Shown: piece by piece, positions 27,039 through 35,089 of the stretch
Numbering within the stretch: position 1 is the first letter of the stretch
How the letters are laid out: the number at the start of each line of letters is the position of its first letter
DNA from: Planctomycetota bacterium
Lineage (GTDB): Bacteria; Planctomycetota; UBA8742; UBA2392
Direction of reading: 5' to 3'
Assembly: GCA_003576915.1 (NCBI GenBank)
Contig: QEVF01000002.1
Location: 124,001-188,000, forward strand
Length of the DNA: 64,000 bases
The notes under the pieces: generated by a model
What the model was told of the DNA's origin: nothing
The model's database searches: none
Seen by the model: only the letters and a program-made list of their open reading frames with translations
Program-made: the position numbers and the translations under genes

Positions 27039-27081
27039 CGTTGGCGACAACGCAGACCAGACGCCCGGCGACGGGCGTTTT
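27026..27081 (+). promoter_or_regulatory. Transcription attenuator of trpS (antiterminator arm, 2:3-type hairpin, terminator)
   Basis: Segments in order: CGGGCG (27026-27031, inside the last leader codons) can pair with CGCCCG (27062-27067). A small hairpin GCGTTG-GCGA-CAACGC spans 27038-27053. An intrinsic terminator hairpin ACGCCCG-GCGA-CGGGCGT (27061-27078) runs into TTTT. The first pairing destroys the terminator, so a ribosome stalled at the Trp codons (footprint ending about 27023) should leave it free and allow readthrough into trpS. A ribosome at the stop codon would cover it. All arms are exact in the sequence; the mechanism is inference. Confidence 0.82.
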
Positions 27082-27113
27082 GTGTTTCTGGCTGATTTTC
27101 TGAAGGGCAAGAC

Positions 27114-28106
27114 ATGCGCATCCTCAGCGGAGTCCAACCCAGCGGCAAGCTTCACGTCGGCAACTATTTCGGGGCCATCCGCCAGTTCGTAGACCTGCAG
27201 CACAAGGGCAGCGGGCTCTACTTCATCGCTGACCTTCACGCACTTACCACGGTGCGGGATGCTGCCAAGTTGCGTGAACTCACGCGCGACGTGGTCATCA
27301 CGTTTCTTGCCCTGGGACTCGACCCCGAACGTGCCACCCTGTTCAAACAGAGCGACGTGCCCGAGGTGAGCGAGTTGAGCTGGATCCTCAGCACCGTGAC
27401 ACCCATGGGCCTGCTGGAACGCGCCCACAGCTTCAAGGACAAGGTGGCCCATGGCATCTCGCCGGACCACGGGCTTTTTGCCTATCCGGTGCTGATGGCA
27501 GCGGACATTCTGATCTACCGCAGCGATGTGGTTCCCGTGGGCAAAGACCAGAAGCAGCACCTGGAAATCACGCGCGACATCGCCGTGAAGTTCAACCAGA
27601 CCTATTGCCCCGGCTTCGACCCCTCAACCGGCAAGGGCGGAGTGCTCAAGCTGCCCGACGCCATGATCATGGAAGACACGGCTATCGTGCCGGGTATCGA
27701 TGGCCAGAAAATGAGCAAGAGCTACAACAACACGATTGAGCTGTTTGCCCCGGACAAGGAGACGCAAAAGCGCATCATGAGCATCAAGACGGACAGCACG
27801 CCCGTCGAGGCGCCCAAGGATCCCGAGAAGTGCACCGTTTATGCGCTCCTGAAGCTGTTTGCCACACCCGAGGAACTTGCGATCATTCGGGACCAGTACC
27901 TTCGGGGCGGGGTGGGATACGGGGACTTCAAGAAGCAGTTGGTGCAGCTTTTCATGCGACAGTTCGGCGAGGCCCGCAGGCGCCAGGCCGAACTCATGAA
28001 GAATGCCGATTACGTCGATGAAGTGTTGGCGCGCGGAGCGGAGAGGGCCCGGAAAATCGCGTCAGAACTGATGGACGAAGTTCGCAAAGTGACCGGCTTG
28101 AGATAA
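27114..28106 (+). CDS. trpS: Tryptophanyl-tRNA synthetase
   Basis: 330 aa, the normal length for bacterial TrpRS. The class I signature HIGH appears as PSGKLHVGNYFGA (HVGN at 14-17) and the KMSKS loop is exact (199-203, GQKMSKSYNN). Typical TrpRS segments are conserved (ADLHALTT, FKQSDVPEVSELSW, MAADILIYRSDVVPVGKDQKQHLE). It charges tRNA-Trp. AAGGG precedes the ATG at good spacing. It lies directly behind the Trp leader and attenuator, so its expression should rise when tryptophanyl-tRNA falls. The Bax-inhibitor-1 gene follows after 29 bases and may be co-transcribed up to the terminator at 28986. Confidence 0.97.
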   Translation: MRILSGVQPSGKLHVGNYFGAIRQFVDLQHKGSGLYFIADLHALTTVRDAAKLRELTRDVVITFLALGLDPERATLFKQSDVPEVSELSWILSTVTPMGLLERAHSFKDKVAHGISPDHGLFAYPVLMAADILIYRSDVVPVGKDQKQHLEITRDIAVKFNQTYCPGFDPSTGKGGVLKLPDAMIMEDTAIVPGIDGQKMSKSYNNTIELFAPDKETQKRIMSIKTDSTPVEAPKDPEKCTVYALLKLFATPEELAIIRDQYLRGGVGYGDFKKQLVQLFMRQFGEARRRQAELMKNADYVDEVLARGAERARKIASELMDEVRKVTGLR

Positions 28107-28135
28107 GATTTCACTCATTAACAGTGGAGCTGATG

Positions 28136-28960
28136 ATGCAGCAGAACAACCCCTGGGGCCCCACCCAGCCGCCCCACAACAATGCGAACCCCTTTGCGCG
28201 CGGCTACGCCACTCCGCCTGGCGCCACGCCCCACGCATTTGGCCAACCCCAAGTCGAGGCCATTGATCTCTATGATGCGCGCTATGACGGCGCGCTGGAA
28301 GACAGCGCTGTCGTGGCGTTCACCAAGCGCGTTTATGCCTACTTCTCCGTGGCGCTGTTTGTGGCCACGGCGTCTTGCCTGGGCGGCTTGTACGCCATGG
28401 ACCAGCTGATCGCGACCGGAAGGGCCGGCCTCGTGTCCGGCTTCGCGCTCGGCACGCTCGTGGTGTTCTTCGGCTCGTACCTGACCGTCATTTTCATGCG
28501 CAAGAATCACAGCCCGCTCAAGCTGGGGCTGCTTTACGTATTTGCCGCGTCGGCCGGGTTCATGACCACGCCGCTGGTGGGGGCCTTTGTTCATCAGGGC
28601 ATGGGGTTGACCGTTGTGGCCGCCTTTGCCGTTACGGCCGTGACCTTCTTCGCCTTGACGGTTTACACGCTGACGACCGGGCGGGACTTCCGCAATCTGG
28701 GCGGCGCGCTGTTTCTTGGGCTCATCGTGCTGCTTTGCCTCGTGTTGCTCAACCTGTTCCTACCCTTTTCCAGCGGAATGCATCGCCTGATCGTCGTTGG
28801 AGGAATCCTGCTGTTCATCGGGTTCATCCTCTATGACACCTCGCAAGTGACCCGCGCCTACTTCATCAGCAATGACGCTGTCACTGCGGCCCTGATGCTG
28901 TTTTATGACTTCTTTGCCCTGTTCAAGTACATCTTGCTCCTGCTCGGTGACCGCAGGTAG
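28136..28960 (+). CDS. Bax-inhibitor-1/YccA family membrane protein
   Basis: 274 aa from ATG 28136, chosen because GGAG lies six bases upstream. A 60-residue Pro/Asn-rich N-terminal tail (MQQNNPWGPTQPPHNNANP) precedes seven hydrophobic helices (about 65-270). The family signature in the sixth/seventh region, ILLFIGFILYDTSQVTRAYF, and the closing LYDFFALFKYILLLLGDRR-like end identify the BI-1/YccA/TMBIM fold, a pH-sensitive ion leak channel family. The tail is longer than in E. coli YccA. A strong hairpin 26 bases after the stop should end the transcript. Confidence 0.92.
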   Translation: MQQNNPWGPTQPPHNNANPFARGYATPPGATPHAFGQPQVEAIDLYDARYDGALEDSAVVAFTKRVYAYFSVALFVATASCLGGLYAMDQLIATGRAGLVSGFALGTLVVFFGSYLTVIFMRKNHSPLKLGLLYVFAASAGFMTTPLVGAFVHQGMGLTVVAAFAVTAVTFFALTVYTLTTGRDFRNLGGALFLGLIVLLCLVLLNLFLPFSSGMHRLIVVGGILLFIGFILYDTSQVTRAYFISNDAVTAALMLFYDFFALFKYILLLLGDRR

Positions 28961-28985
28961 CCAGTGCCCGGAACGCTTGTAACCT

Positions 28986-29016
28986 CAGCGCGGCAGGCAA
29001 GGGGCCTGCCGCGCTG
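28986..29016 (+). terminator. Intrinsic-type terminator after the BI-1 gene
   Basis: Perfect 13-bp stem CAGCGCGGCAGGC / GCCTGCCGCGCTG with an AAGGG loop, followed by only a weak T-tract (TATT). It lies between the BI-1 gene and der. Confidence 0.75.
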
Positions 29017-29029
29017 TATTGGATGGGAA

Positions 29030-30802
29030 ATGCCCAAACGCTCAAGTCAGTCAAAGTTCTCTCAGGCCGGGGGCTCAAAGGGCCCGACGCCCCGAATGCC
29101 GCGCCGGGCGGGAGCCAAGACGGGCATGCACAAGCCTGATCCCCGGCGCAGCCCCGAACAAAGCAGGGCGCGCCCCAGGCCTAAAGACGAGAAGCCGAGA
29201 ACGCGCATGACGCGCACGGCCATGCAAAATCGGGCCGAAGCCTTCATGGAGGAGCAGCGCCGACTCAAGGCCAACCTGCCCGATGAGGCCGAAGCGGCCG
29301 GTTCTCTCGTTGGCCTTGACGATGAATCAGAGGATGGACCATGGCCCACCGAAGAGGATGGTGACCAGGGACAGGAGGTTGTCGCGACTGAGGTTGACGA
29401 GCCGGAAGCCGCCGGGCAACTCGACGCGCAGGAACCCGAGGAACTGCCGCAGGGCGGGCTGCCCGTTGTCGCCATTGTCGGTCGCCCCAATGTGGGCAAG
29501 AGCAGCCTGTTCAACCGCCTGGCCGGCAGCCGAATTGCCATTGAGGATCCCCGCCCCGGCACAACTCGCGACCGCGTGAGCGCGCTGGTGGGGATACGCG
29601 AAATGGGTCAGCAGCGTGTCGTTGAACTGTACGACACAGCGGGCATCGGCATCGTGGACGAAGCCCTGGTGGAAGATCACGTCCACGAGCAGATCCAATA
29701 CGGCATAGCCCGGGCGGATCTGATCCTTTTTGTCGTGGATGCCAAGGACGGGCCCACCACCCTGGACCTTCAGACAGCCCAGATGCTGCGCCGTACCGGT
29801 CGCGCCGTGCTGGTGGTGGCTAACAAGGCCGACGTGCCGCACCAGGACGACCTGGCTCAGACGTTTCATGAACTGGGCCTGGGCGAGCCGCACCCCGTCA
29901 GCGCCAAGCAGGGCCGCAACATCCGGGCGCTCAAACGCGCCATCATCGGTCAGTTGCCGCCCAAGACCGCGGCCGAGAAGCTTGAACCGCCCGAGATGCT
30001 GCTTGCCATCGTGGGACGGCGCAACGCGGGCAAGAGTTCGCTGGTCAATGCCCTGGCGGGGGATAATCGGGTCATCGTCAGTGAGCTGCCGGGCACCACC
30101 CGCGACAGCGTGGACGTGCGGCTGGAGTTTGAGGGTAAGTCCGTCGTAGTCATCGACACCGCCGGCCTGCGCAAAAAGCAGAGCTTCGAGAGCAGCGTGG
30201 ACTTTTTCAGCCAGTCCCGGTCCCTGCGGGCCGTTCGGCGTGCAAGTGTGGTGCTGCTGCTGTTGGATGCACGGGAGCCGGTCACAAGGCTCGACCGGGA
30301 GCTGGTGGAGGTCGCCTTGCGGGAAACCAAGCCGATCATCATCGGCGTCAACAAGTGGGATCTGGCCAAGGGCTACACCACCGACGAGTTCCGGGACTAT
30401 CTGGCCAAGAAACTCGGCGACATCGACTTTGCGCCCATGGTCTTTCTCTCCGCCAAGACCGGGCAGAACGTATTTGCCACGCTGGAGATCGCGCGCGAAC
30501 TTCACGCCCAGGCCGGAATCCGCATCGGCACGGGCGAACTCAACCGAATCGTCAACGCGGCGTACGAAAGGCATCATCCGCAGCCCCGCAAGAACAAGCT
30601 GGGGCGCCTGTTCTACGCCACTCAGACCGATATCTACCCGCCCACCATCGTGCTCTTCGTAAACGACCCCGACCTCTTTCCCGAGAACTGGAGGCGCTAT
30701 CTGGTGCGCCAGTTGCAGGAGAAGACGCCCTACGGCGAAGTGCCTATTCGCCTGAAGCTGAAGGCACGGGAACGCGTGGAGCTGGCAAAGATCCAGGCGT
30801 AG
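29030..30802 (+). CDS. der: Ribosome-assembly GTPase Der (EngA) with long N-terminal extension
   Basis: 590 aa from ATG 29030 (MPKRSSQSKFSQ). Two tandem GTPase domains: first G1 GRPNVGKSS and G3 DTAGIG, N-K-x-D as NKADV; second G1 GRRNAGKSS, G3 DTAGLRKKQ, NKWD. A C-terminal KH-like domain follows, so this is Der/EngA, which matures the 50S subunit. The first 140 residues before LPVVAIVGRPNVGKSS are extra: a Lys/Arg/Pro-rich stretch (about 1-85), then an acidic stretch (about 90-140, DEAEAAGSLVGLDDESEDG...). Typical Der proteins are 440-490 aa without this. miaA starts five bases after its stop. Confidence 0.94.
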   Translation: MPKRSSQSKFSQAGGSKGPTPRMPRRAGAKTGMHKPDPRRSPEQSRARPRPKDEKPRTRMTRTAMQNRAEAFMEEQRRLKANLPDEAEAAGSLVGLDDESEDGPWPTEEDGDQGQEVVATEVDEPEAAGQLDAQEPEELPQGGLPVVAIVGRPNVGKSSLFNRLAGSRIAIEDPRPGTTRDRVSALVGIREMGQQRVVELYDTAGIGIVDEALVEDHVHEQIQYGIARADLILFVVDAKDGPTTLDLQTAQMLRRTGRAVLVVANKADVPHQDDLAQTFHELGLGEPHPVSAKQGRNIRALKRAIIGQLPPKTAAEKLEPPEMLLAIVGRRNAGKSSLVNALAGDNRVIVSELPGTTRDSVDVRLEFEGKSVVVIDTAGLRKKQSFESSVDFFSQSRSLRAVRRASVVLLLLDAREPVTRLDRELVEVALRETKPIIIGVNKWDLAKGYTTDEFRDYLAKKLGDIDFAPMVFLSAKTGQNVFATLEIARELHAQAGIRIGTGELNRIVNAAYERHHPQPRKNKLGRLFYATQTDIYPPTIVLFVNDPDLFPENWRRYLVRQLQEKTPYGEVPIRLKLKARERVELAKIQA

Positions 30803-30807
30803 CGTGC

Positions 30808-31779
30808 ATGGCAGGACCCGTCCAGGCAAAGCCTCCCGTACTCGTGGTGCTGGGACCCACTGCCAGCGGCAAATCTCTGTTGGCCATGGCCATTGCGCGT
30901 CGGCTGGCATCAGAGATCATCAGTGTGGATGCCCTCAAGGTCTACCGCCACCTCAATGTGGGCACGGCCAAACCCTCGGCGTTGGAGCGGGCGGAGGTTC
31001 CCCATCACGGCCTGGATCTGATAGACCCCAACCAGACCTTCTCCGTTGCACAGTTTCTTGCTTACGCCGGCCCCCTGTTGACGCAGATTCACGGGCGGGG
31101 CCGCCTGCCCATCCTGGACGTCACGGCGCCGCTGTACCTCAAGGCCCTGATGTTCGGAATCCAGGGGGGCCCGGCGCCGGACCCCGAATTGCGGGCCAGG
31201 CTCGAAGCAACGCCGGGCGACGCCCTTTACAACGAACTGCGACGGCGCGACCCGCAGCGCGCAAGACAGTTGCACCCCAATGATGTCAAGCGCATCGTGC
31301 GCGCCCTGGAACACGCAATGCTCATGGGTCGGCCCATGAGCGAGCTCAGCCCCTGGGCCGAGGCTCGAGACGACGTCCAATGGGTGCTGACCGGGATTGC
31401 CTGGCCGCGCGAGGTGCTGTATCGGCGGGTGATCGAGCGCGTCGACCGCATGATGGCGTCGGGCTGGCTTGAGGAAGTGAGAGGCGTCCGTGAACGCTGG
31501 GGTTTCTCGCGCACAGCCGCCGAGGCTCACGGCTACAAGCGACTGCTGGCTCACCTGAGGGGTGAGCTGACACTGGCCCAGGCCGTCGAAATGACGCGCA
31601 AGGACGTCAAAACCTATGCGCGGAAGAGCATGACGTTCTTCAGGCAATTTCCGCGGGTGCAATGGCTTCAGGTATCCAGCGAAGAAGAAATCCAGCGAGC
31701 CGCCCTCTATCTGTCCGGCGAGATGCGAGAGGCCCTGATCGGATCGCGGGTGCTGCATCAGGAGCGGGACCCGGATTAG
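30808..31779 (+). CDS. Divergent MiaA-like tRNA dimethylallyltransferase
   Basis: 323 aa, start ATG 30808, five bases after der. The P-loop GPTASGKS (16-23), Asp41 in SVDALKVY and the NVGTAKP segment match MiaA, which adds dimethylallyl to A37 of tRNAs. Other signature parts are altered. The normal (V)GGT(G/M)LY phosphate/substrate loop reads LDVTAPLY (103-110). The tRNA-binding TRxYAKRQxTWFR motif reads VKTYARKSMTFFR. The overall length and helix pattern (NDVKRIVRALEHA, RRVIERVDRMMASGWLEEV, AHGYKRL) are conserved. It may be active with changed specificity, or a paralogue; a second, canonical miaA may exist elsewhere. I leave the symbol empty for that reason. Confidence 0.8.
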   Translation: MAGPVQAKPPVLVVLGPTASGKSLLAMAIARRLASEIISVDALKVYRHLNVGTAKPSALERAEVPHHGLDLIDPNQTFSVAQFLAYAGPLLTQIHGRGRLPILDVTAPLYLKALMFGIQGGPAPDPELRARLEATPGDALYNELRRRDPQRARQLHPNDVKRIVRALEHAMLMGRPMSELSPWAEARDDVQWVLTGIAWPREVLYRRVIERVDRMMASGWLEEVRGVRERWGFSRTAAEAHGYKRLLAHLRGELTLAQAVEMTRKDVKTYARKSMTFFRQFPRVQWLQVSSEEEIQRAALYLSGEMREALIGSRVLHQERDPD

Positions 31780-31835
31780 CAGGCCTTTGAAACACGTCAG
31801 GCTCACGCCATTCGGAGGGCGGAGCCGTCAGCCCC

Positions 31836-31863
31836 TTGCCAAGGACCCGCTACAGGCTATCCT
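31836..31863 (+). promoter_or_regulatory. Candidate rpsA promoter
   Basis: TTGCCA (31836-31841), 16-base spacer, TATCCT (31858-31863). It would give a leader of about 100 bases that contains GC-rich self-complementary segments (GTCGCGCGAC and others). Confidence 0.45.
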
Positions 31864-31971
31864 TTGCGCCCCTTGCAGCCTTTCGACAGCGTCGCGCGAC
31901 GCGGAGCGGCTGACACCAGGCCGGCGCCGAGGGTCGCCGTCCGGAGAGATAGCAGCCCTCCATCCCACGAC

Positions 31972-33606
31972 ATGTTGAAAGCCATTAATCCCCTGATTCG
32001 CGAGTACGGACCGAAGTCCGACATCGTTGATGCCGAACTCACGCAGCTTTGGAAGGAGCCCGACGAAAGCAAGTACGCGCCTACCGCCAAGCACTTCGCG
32101 GAAGACGCCATTGTCCGGGGCAAAGTCGTCAGCGCGAACAAGGATCGCCTGATCGTCGACTTCGGCGCCAAGACCGTCGGCGTTGTGGACGGCCACGAGT
32201 TCGAAGACGGAAACATCCCCAAGGTCGGTGAGGAGATCACCGTCCTTATCGAAGAGCTTGAGAATGAAGACGGTTTGATCGGCCTGTCCAAGCGCAAGGC
32301 CGACCGCAAGATGAACTGGGAGAACGTCGTCAAGAAGCACAAGGAGGGCGACGTCGTCAACGGCAAGATCACGAAAAAGATCAAGGGCGGCCTGCTGATC
32401 GACATCGGCGTGCCGGCCTTCCTGCCCGCGTCGCAGGTTTCGATCCGCCGCACCCGCGACATCAACGAGTTCATCGGCGACGAGTTGGAATGCGAGATTA
32501 TCAAGATTGACGAGGCGCGCGAGAACATTGTGGTCAGCGCCCGCAAGCTGCAGGAGCGCAACCGCGAGCGACTCAAGCAGGCCCTGCTCAGCGAAATCGA
32601 GGAAGGCCAGGTGCGCGACGGCGTGGTCAAGAACATTGCCGACTTCGGCGCCTTCGTGGACCTGGGCGGCATCGATGGCCTGCTGCACATCACCGACATG
32701 ACCTGGGGCCGCATCCAGCATCCCAGCGAGGTGGTCCAGATCAATATGCCCATCAAGGTCAAGGTTCTCAAAGTTGACCGCGAGCGCGAGCGCATTGCGC
32801 TGGGCATGAAGCAGCTTTCCAGCAGCCCCTGGGAAGGCATCGCCGAGCGCTATCCCGTGGGTTCGCGCCACAAGGGCAGCGTAGTGAACATCATGAGCTA
32901 TGGCGCCTTCATCAAGCTCCAGGAGGGCATCGAGGGTCTGGTCCACGTCAGCGAAATGAGCTGGACCAAGCGTGTCAACGATCCGCGCGAGGTGGTTCAG
33001 CCCGGCGATTCCGTCGAGGTGGTCATCCTCGGCGTGAACGAAGAGAAGCAGGAAATCTCCCTGGGCATGAAGCAGCTTGAAACCAACCCCTGGGACCGCG
33101 CCAGCGAGAAGTACCAGCCCGGAGTCAAGGTCAAGGGCACCATCCGCAACCTGACCAGCTATGGCGCCTTCGTGGAAATCGAACCCGGTATCGACGGTCT
33201 GCTGCATGTCAGCGACATGAGCTGGACGCGCAAGGTCAGTCATCCCAACGAGATGGTCAAGAAGGGCGATGTCGTCGAATGCATCGTGCTGGCCGTCGAC
33301 ACTGAAAAGCGCCGCATCGCCCTGGGCATGAAGCAGCTCGAGACCGACCCCTGGGAGAGCACCATTCCCAAGAAATTCGCCGTCAACACGGAAGTGGAAG
33401 GCACCATCACCAAGGTGACGAACTTCGGCGTATTTGTTGAGCTCACGCCGGAGCTTGAGGGTCTCCTGCACATCAGCGAGCTCGCTGAACAGGGCGGGGA
33501 GGAGAGCGTGAAGGTGGGCCAGAAGATCAAGGTCAAGGTCATCAAACTCGATCCCAAGGAACGCAAGATCGGCCTTACGGCCGTCAACGCGCCTGCCAAG
33601 ACCTGA
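31972..33606 (+). CDS. rpsA: 30S ribosomal protein S1
   Basis: 544 aa from ATG 31972 (MLKAINPLIREYGPKSDIVD). Six S1/OB-fold repeats are visible: GKVVSANKDRLIVDFGAKTV, GKITKKIKGGLLIDIGVPAF, GVVKNIADFGAFVDLGGIDG, GSVVNIMSYGAFIKLQEGIE, GTIRNLTSYGAFVEIEPGID and GTITKVTNFGVFVELTPELE, the normal number for S1. The first two are the degenerate ribosome-binding repeats; the rest bind mRNA. There is no ribosome-binding site within 15 bases of the ATG; the nearest GGAG is about 25 bases up and can pair with CTCC near 31960. In E. coli, S1 represses its own weakly marked, structured leader, so a similar control is plausible here. A strong terminator follows. Confidence 0.95.
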   Translation: MLKAINPLIREYGPKSDIVDAELTQLWKEPDESKYAPTAKHFAEDAIVRGKVVSANKDRLIVDFGAKTVGVVDGHEFEDGNIPKVGEEITVLIEELENEDGLIGLSKRKADRKMNWENVVKKHKEGDVVNGKITKKIKGGLLIDIGVPAFLPASQVSIRRTRDINEFIGDELECEIIKIDEARENIVVSARKLQERNRERLKQALLSEIEEGQVRDGVVKNIADFGAFVDLGGIDGLLHITDMTWGRIQHPSEVVQINMPIKVKVLKVDRERERIALGMKQLSSSPWEGIAERYPVGSRHKGSVVNIMSYGAFIKLQEGIEGLVHVSEMSWTKRVNDPREVVQPGDSVEVVILGVNEEKQEISLGMKQLETNPWDRASEKYQPGVKVKGTIRNLTSYGAFVEIEPGIDGLLHVSDMSWTRKVSHPNEMVKKGDVVECIVLAVDTEKRRIALGMKQLETDPWESTIPKKFAVNTEVEGTITKVTNFGVFVELTPELEGLLHISELAEQGGEESVKVGQKIKVKVIKLDPKERKIGLTAVNAPAKT

Positions 33607-33626
33607 GGCTTGACGCAAGTAACCCC

Positions 33627-33660
33627 AAGGCGGCCGGGTTCTTACCCGGCCGCTTTGCTT
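33627..33660 (+). terminator. Intrinsic terminator after rpsA
   Basis: Stem GCGGCCGGGT / ACCCGGCCGC (33630-33653) with a TCTT loop, extended by AAG/TTT pairing, then TTTGCTT. Confidence 0.88.
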
Positions 33661-33724
33661 GTGCCAGCTTTCGGGCATCTCAAAACCGGGGTCTTACTGG
33701 CTGGCACCCAGACCCCGGGATGCC
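33661..33724 (+). ncRNA. Candidate structured RNA (interleaved stems, possible pseudoknot)
   Basis: Two perfect stems are interleaved. Stem A pairs GTGCCAGC (33661-33668) with GCTGGCAC (33700-33707). Stem B pairs GGCATC (33674-33679) and CCGGGGTCT (33686-33694) with AGACCCCGG (33710-33718) and GATGCC (33719-33724). The order A5'-B5'-A3'-B3' with no shared bases allows an H-type pseudoknot, or two alternative folds. It sits right after the rpsA terminator and 92 bases before the secreted-paralogue operon, so it may be the leader of that operon. No known riboswitch class is recognised. Confidence 0.45.
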
Positions 33725-33815
33725 TAAACTCTCTCAATTGGTAAGCGGGCGCCTTCTCGCCACACCAACCTTACGGTTCCGGTGCGCCCCGCAAAGCCCG
33801 TGGAGGAACTCCTGC

Positions 33816-35075
33816 ATGATCCGCGCTCTGCTGCTGCTTGCACTCGTGCTTGCCGCGTCCTGCGCCCGTGCCGGCCTCATAGAGACGCACTTCCCGGGCA
33901 AGACGGAAGACGCCCTGGCCAAGGAGTTTGAGTCCGGCCTCAACAAGATGATGGAGCCCAGGCTGAAGGACCCCGCGCCGTTGCGGCTGGCCCTGGCCAA
34001 GGGCAAGGAAACCATCTACTGCCAGCTGGACTCCCTGGATGCCGACACTTCGACCTGGGTAGCCTTGGCCAAGTCCGGCTTTGACGGCGAGAGTCGCCAG
34101 ATTATCTGGACGGCCACGGGGGTGAAGCACAAGGTCAAGCCGGCTGAACTGCCCGCCGGGGGAGTTGCCGCCTGGTTTGATGTGCCGCGCTGCCGTCCGG
34201 AGGTCGTGGTTCAGGTGGCCGTCTGGCTGTTCAGCCGCAAGCAGCCGGACCTGGCCAACGCCAAGCTGGCGCACCTTTCCAGGACGGCGCCGAACCTGCG
34301 AGGCGAAATCGAAGACTATCTCTGCTCCAAGCAGGGCTGGACCAAGCCCCAGGGCGGCCTGGTGCTCGTTGAAACCTGCGACATTGAAGGCGGGGCCGAG
34401 GGCTTCCTGCTTCTCACGCCGGAACTCCACACGGCCCGGCTCAACGAACTCGAAAAGCAGGCCAAAGCCGTTTTAAAGGAACTTGATACTGCCCGAGGCG
34501 ACGACCGGGGCGCTTTCGGCACGCGCAAGAAGGCGCCGACGCTGGCCCTGCACGTGTTGCGCGACAGGTACAGCCGGTTCGAGAAAACCTTCAAGGGCAC
34601 GGCCACGGGTTCCAGCACTCGCATTCTGGACAAGATCAAGGAGTCTCTGGCATCCGTGGAAAGCGACCTCAAGGTGATCGCGGAAAACAAGCTGAGAGCG
34701 GAGAAGTTCATCATTGACGAGAAGTTCAAGGAAGCCGCCGAGATTTTTGACGCCCTGTTTCGCGGAGACCCGCAGAACTTCGAACTGATGCAGCTCTGCG
34801 CCATCAACTACTGGCGGGCGGCGGGGATCAAGGACGGGGGCAACAAGTGCGAGTATCCCGACCTGATGAAGCGGGCGCTTTCGTTCTATGAGGGATTGCT
34901 GCGCGAGTTTCCTCGGGCCCTGTCGGCCATGAATTACAGCGGCACCTGTCACCAGGCGCTGGGCAACAAGGACAAGGCCAAAGCTTTCTACAACGAAGTT
35001 CTGAAGCAGGCAGACAAGGAGCGGGAGAAGGCTAACCGCGAATTTGCGGAAAAGCAGCTCGCGACCATCAAGTGA
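33816..35075 (+). CDS. Secreted helical-repeat protein, paralogue 1 of 3
   Basis: 419 aa from ATG 33816 (GGAGG nine bases upstream). Signal peptide MIRALLLLALVLAASCARA, cleaved probably before GLIETHFPGK; an alternative lipobox reading at LAASC cannot be excluded. The mature N-terminus shares the motif GL(I/V)-(E/D)-x-x-F-x-G-K with the two following genes. A conserved segment LDTARGDDRGAFGTRKKAPT is repeated in all three as (A)ARG(D/S)...RK.AP(T). The C-terminal 120 residues look like TPR helices (AEIFDALFRGDPQNFELMQL, ALGNKDKAKAFYNEVLKQA). No enzymatic motif is visible. First gene of a plus-strand operon reaching at least 38688. Confidence 0.75.
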   Translation: MIRALLLLALVLAASCARAGLIETHFPGKTEDALAKEFESGLNKMMEPRLKDPAPLRLALAKGKETIYCQLDSLDADTSTWVALAKSGFDGESRQIIWTATGVKHKVKPAELPAGGVAAWFDVPRCRPEVVVQVAVWLFSRKQPDLANAKLAHLSRTAPNLRGEIEDYLCSKQGWTKPQGGLVLVETCDIEGGAEGFLLLTPELHTARLNELEKQAKAVLKELDTARGDDRGAFGTRKKAPTLALHVLRDRYSRFEKTFKGTATGSSTRILDKIKESLASVESDLKVIAENKLRAEKFIIDEKFKEAAEIFDALFRGDPQNFELMQLCAINYWRAAGIKDGGNKCEYPDLMKRALSFYEGLLREFPRALSAMNYSGTCHQALGNKDKAKAFYNEVLKQADKEREKANREFAEKQLATIK

Positions 35076-35089
35076 CCGGGAGATCCGTC

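Noticed and set aside
27038..27113. T-box riboswitch upstream of trpS
   Set aside because: No T-box consensus (TGGNACCGCG) or stem I; the Trp-codon leader explains the terminator better.
31828..33678. Long ORF (616 codons) antisense to rpsA
   Set aside because: A shadow of the six S1 repeats; its internal repetition mirrors the repeats on the other strand.
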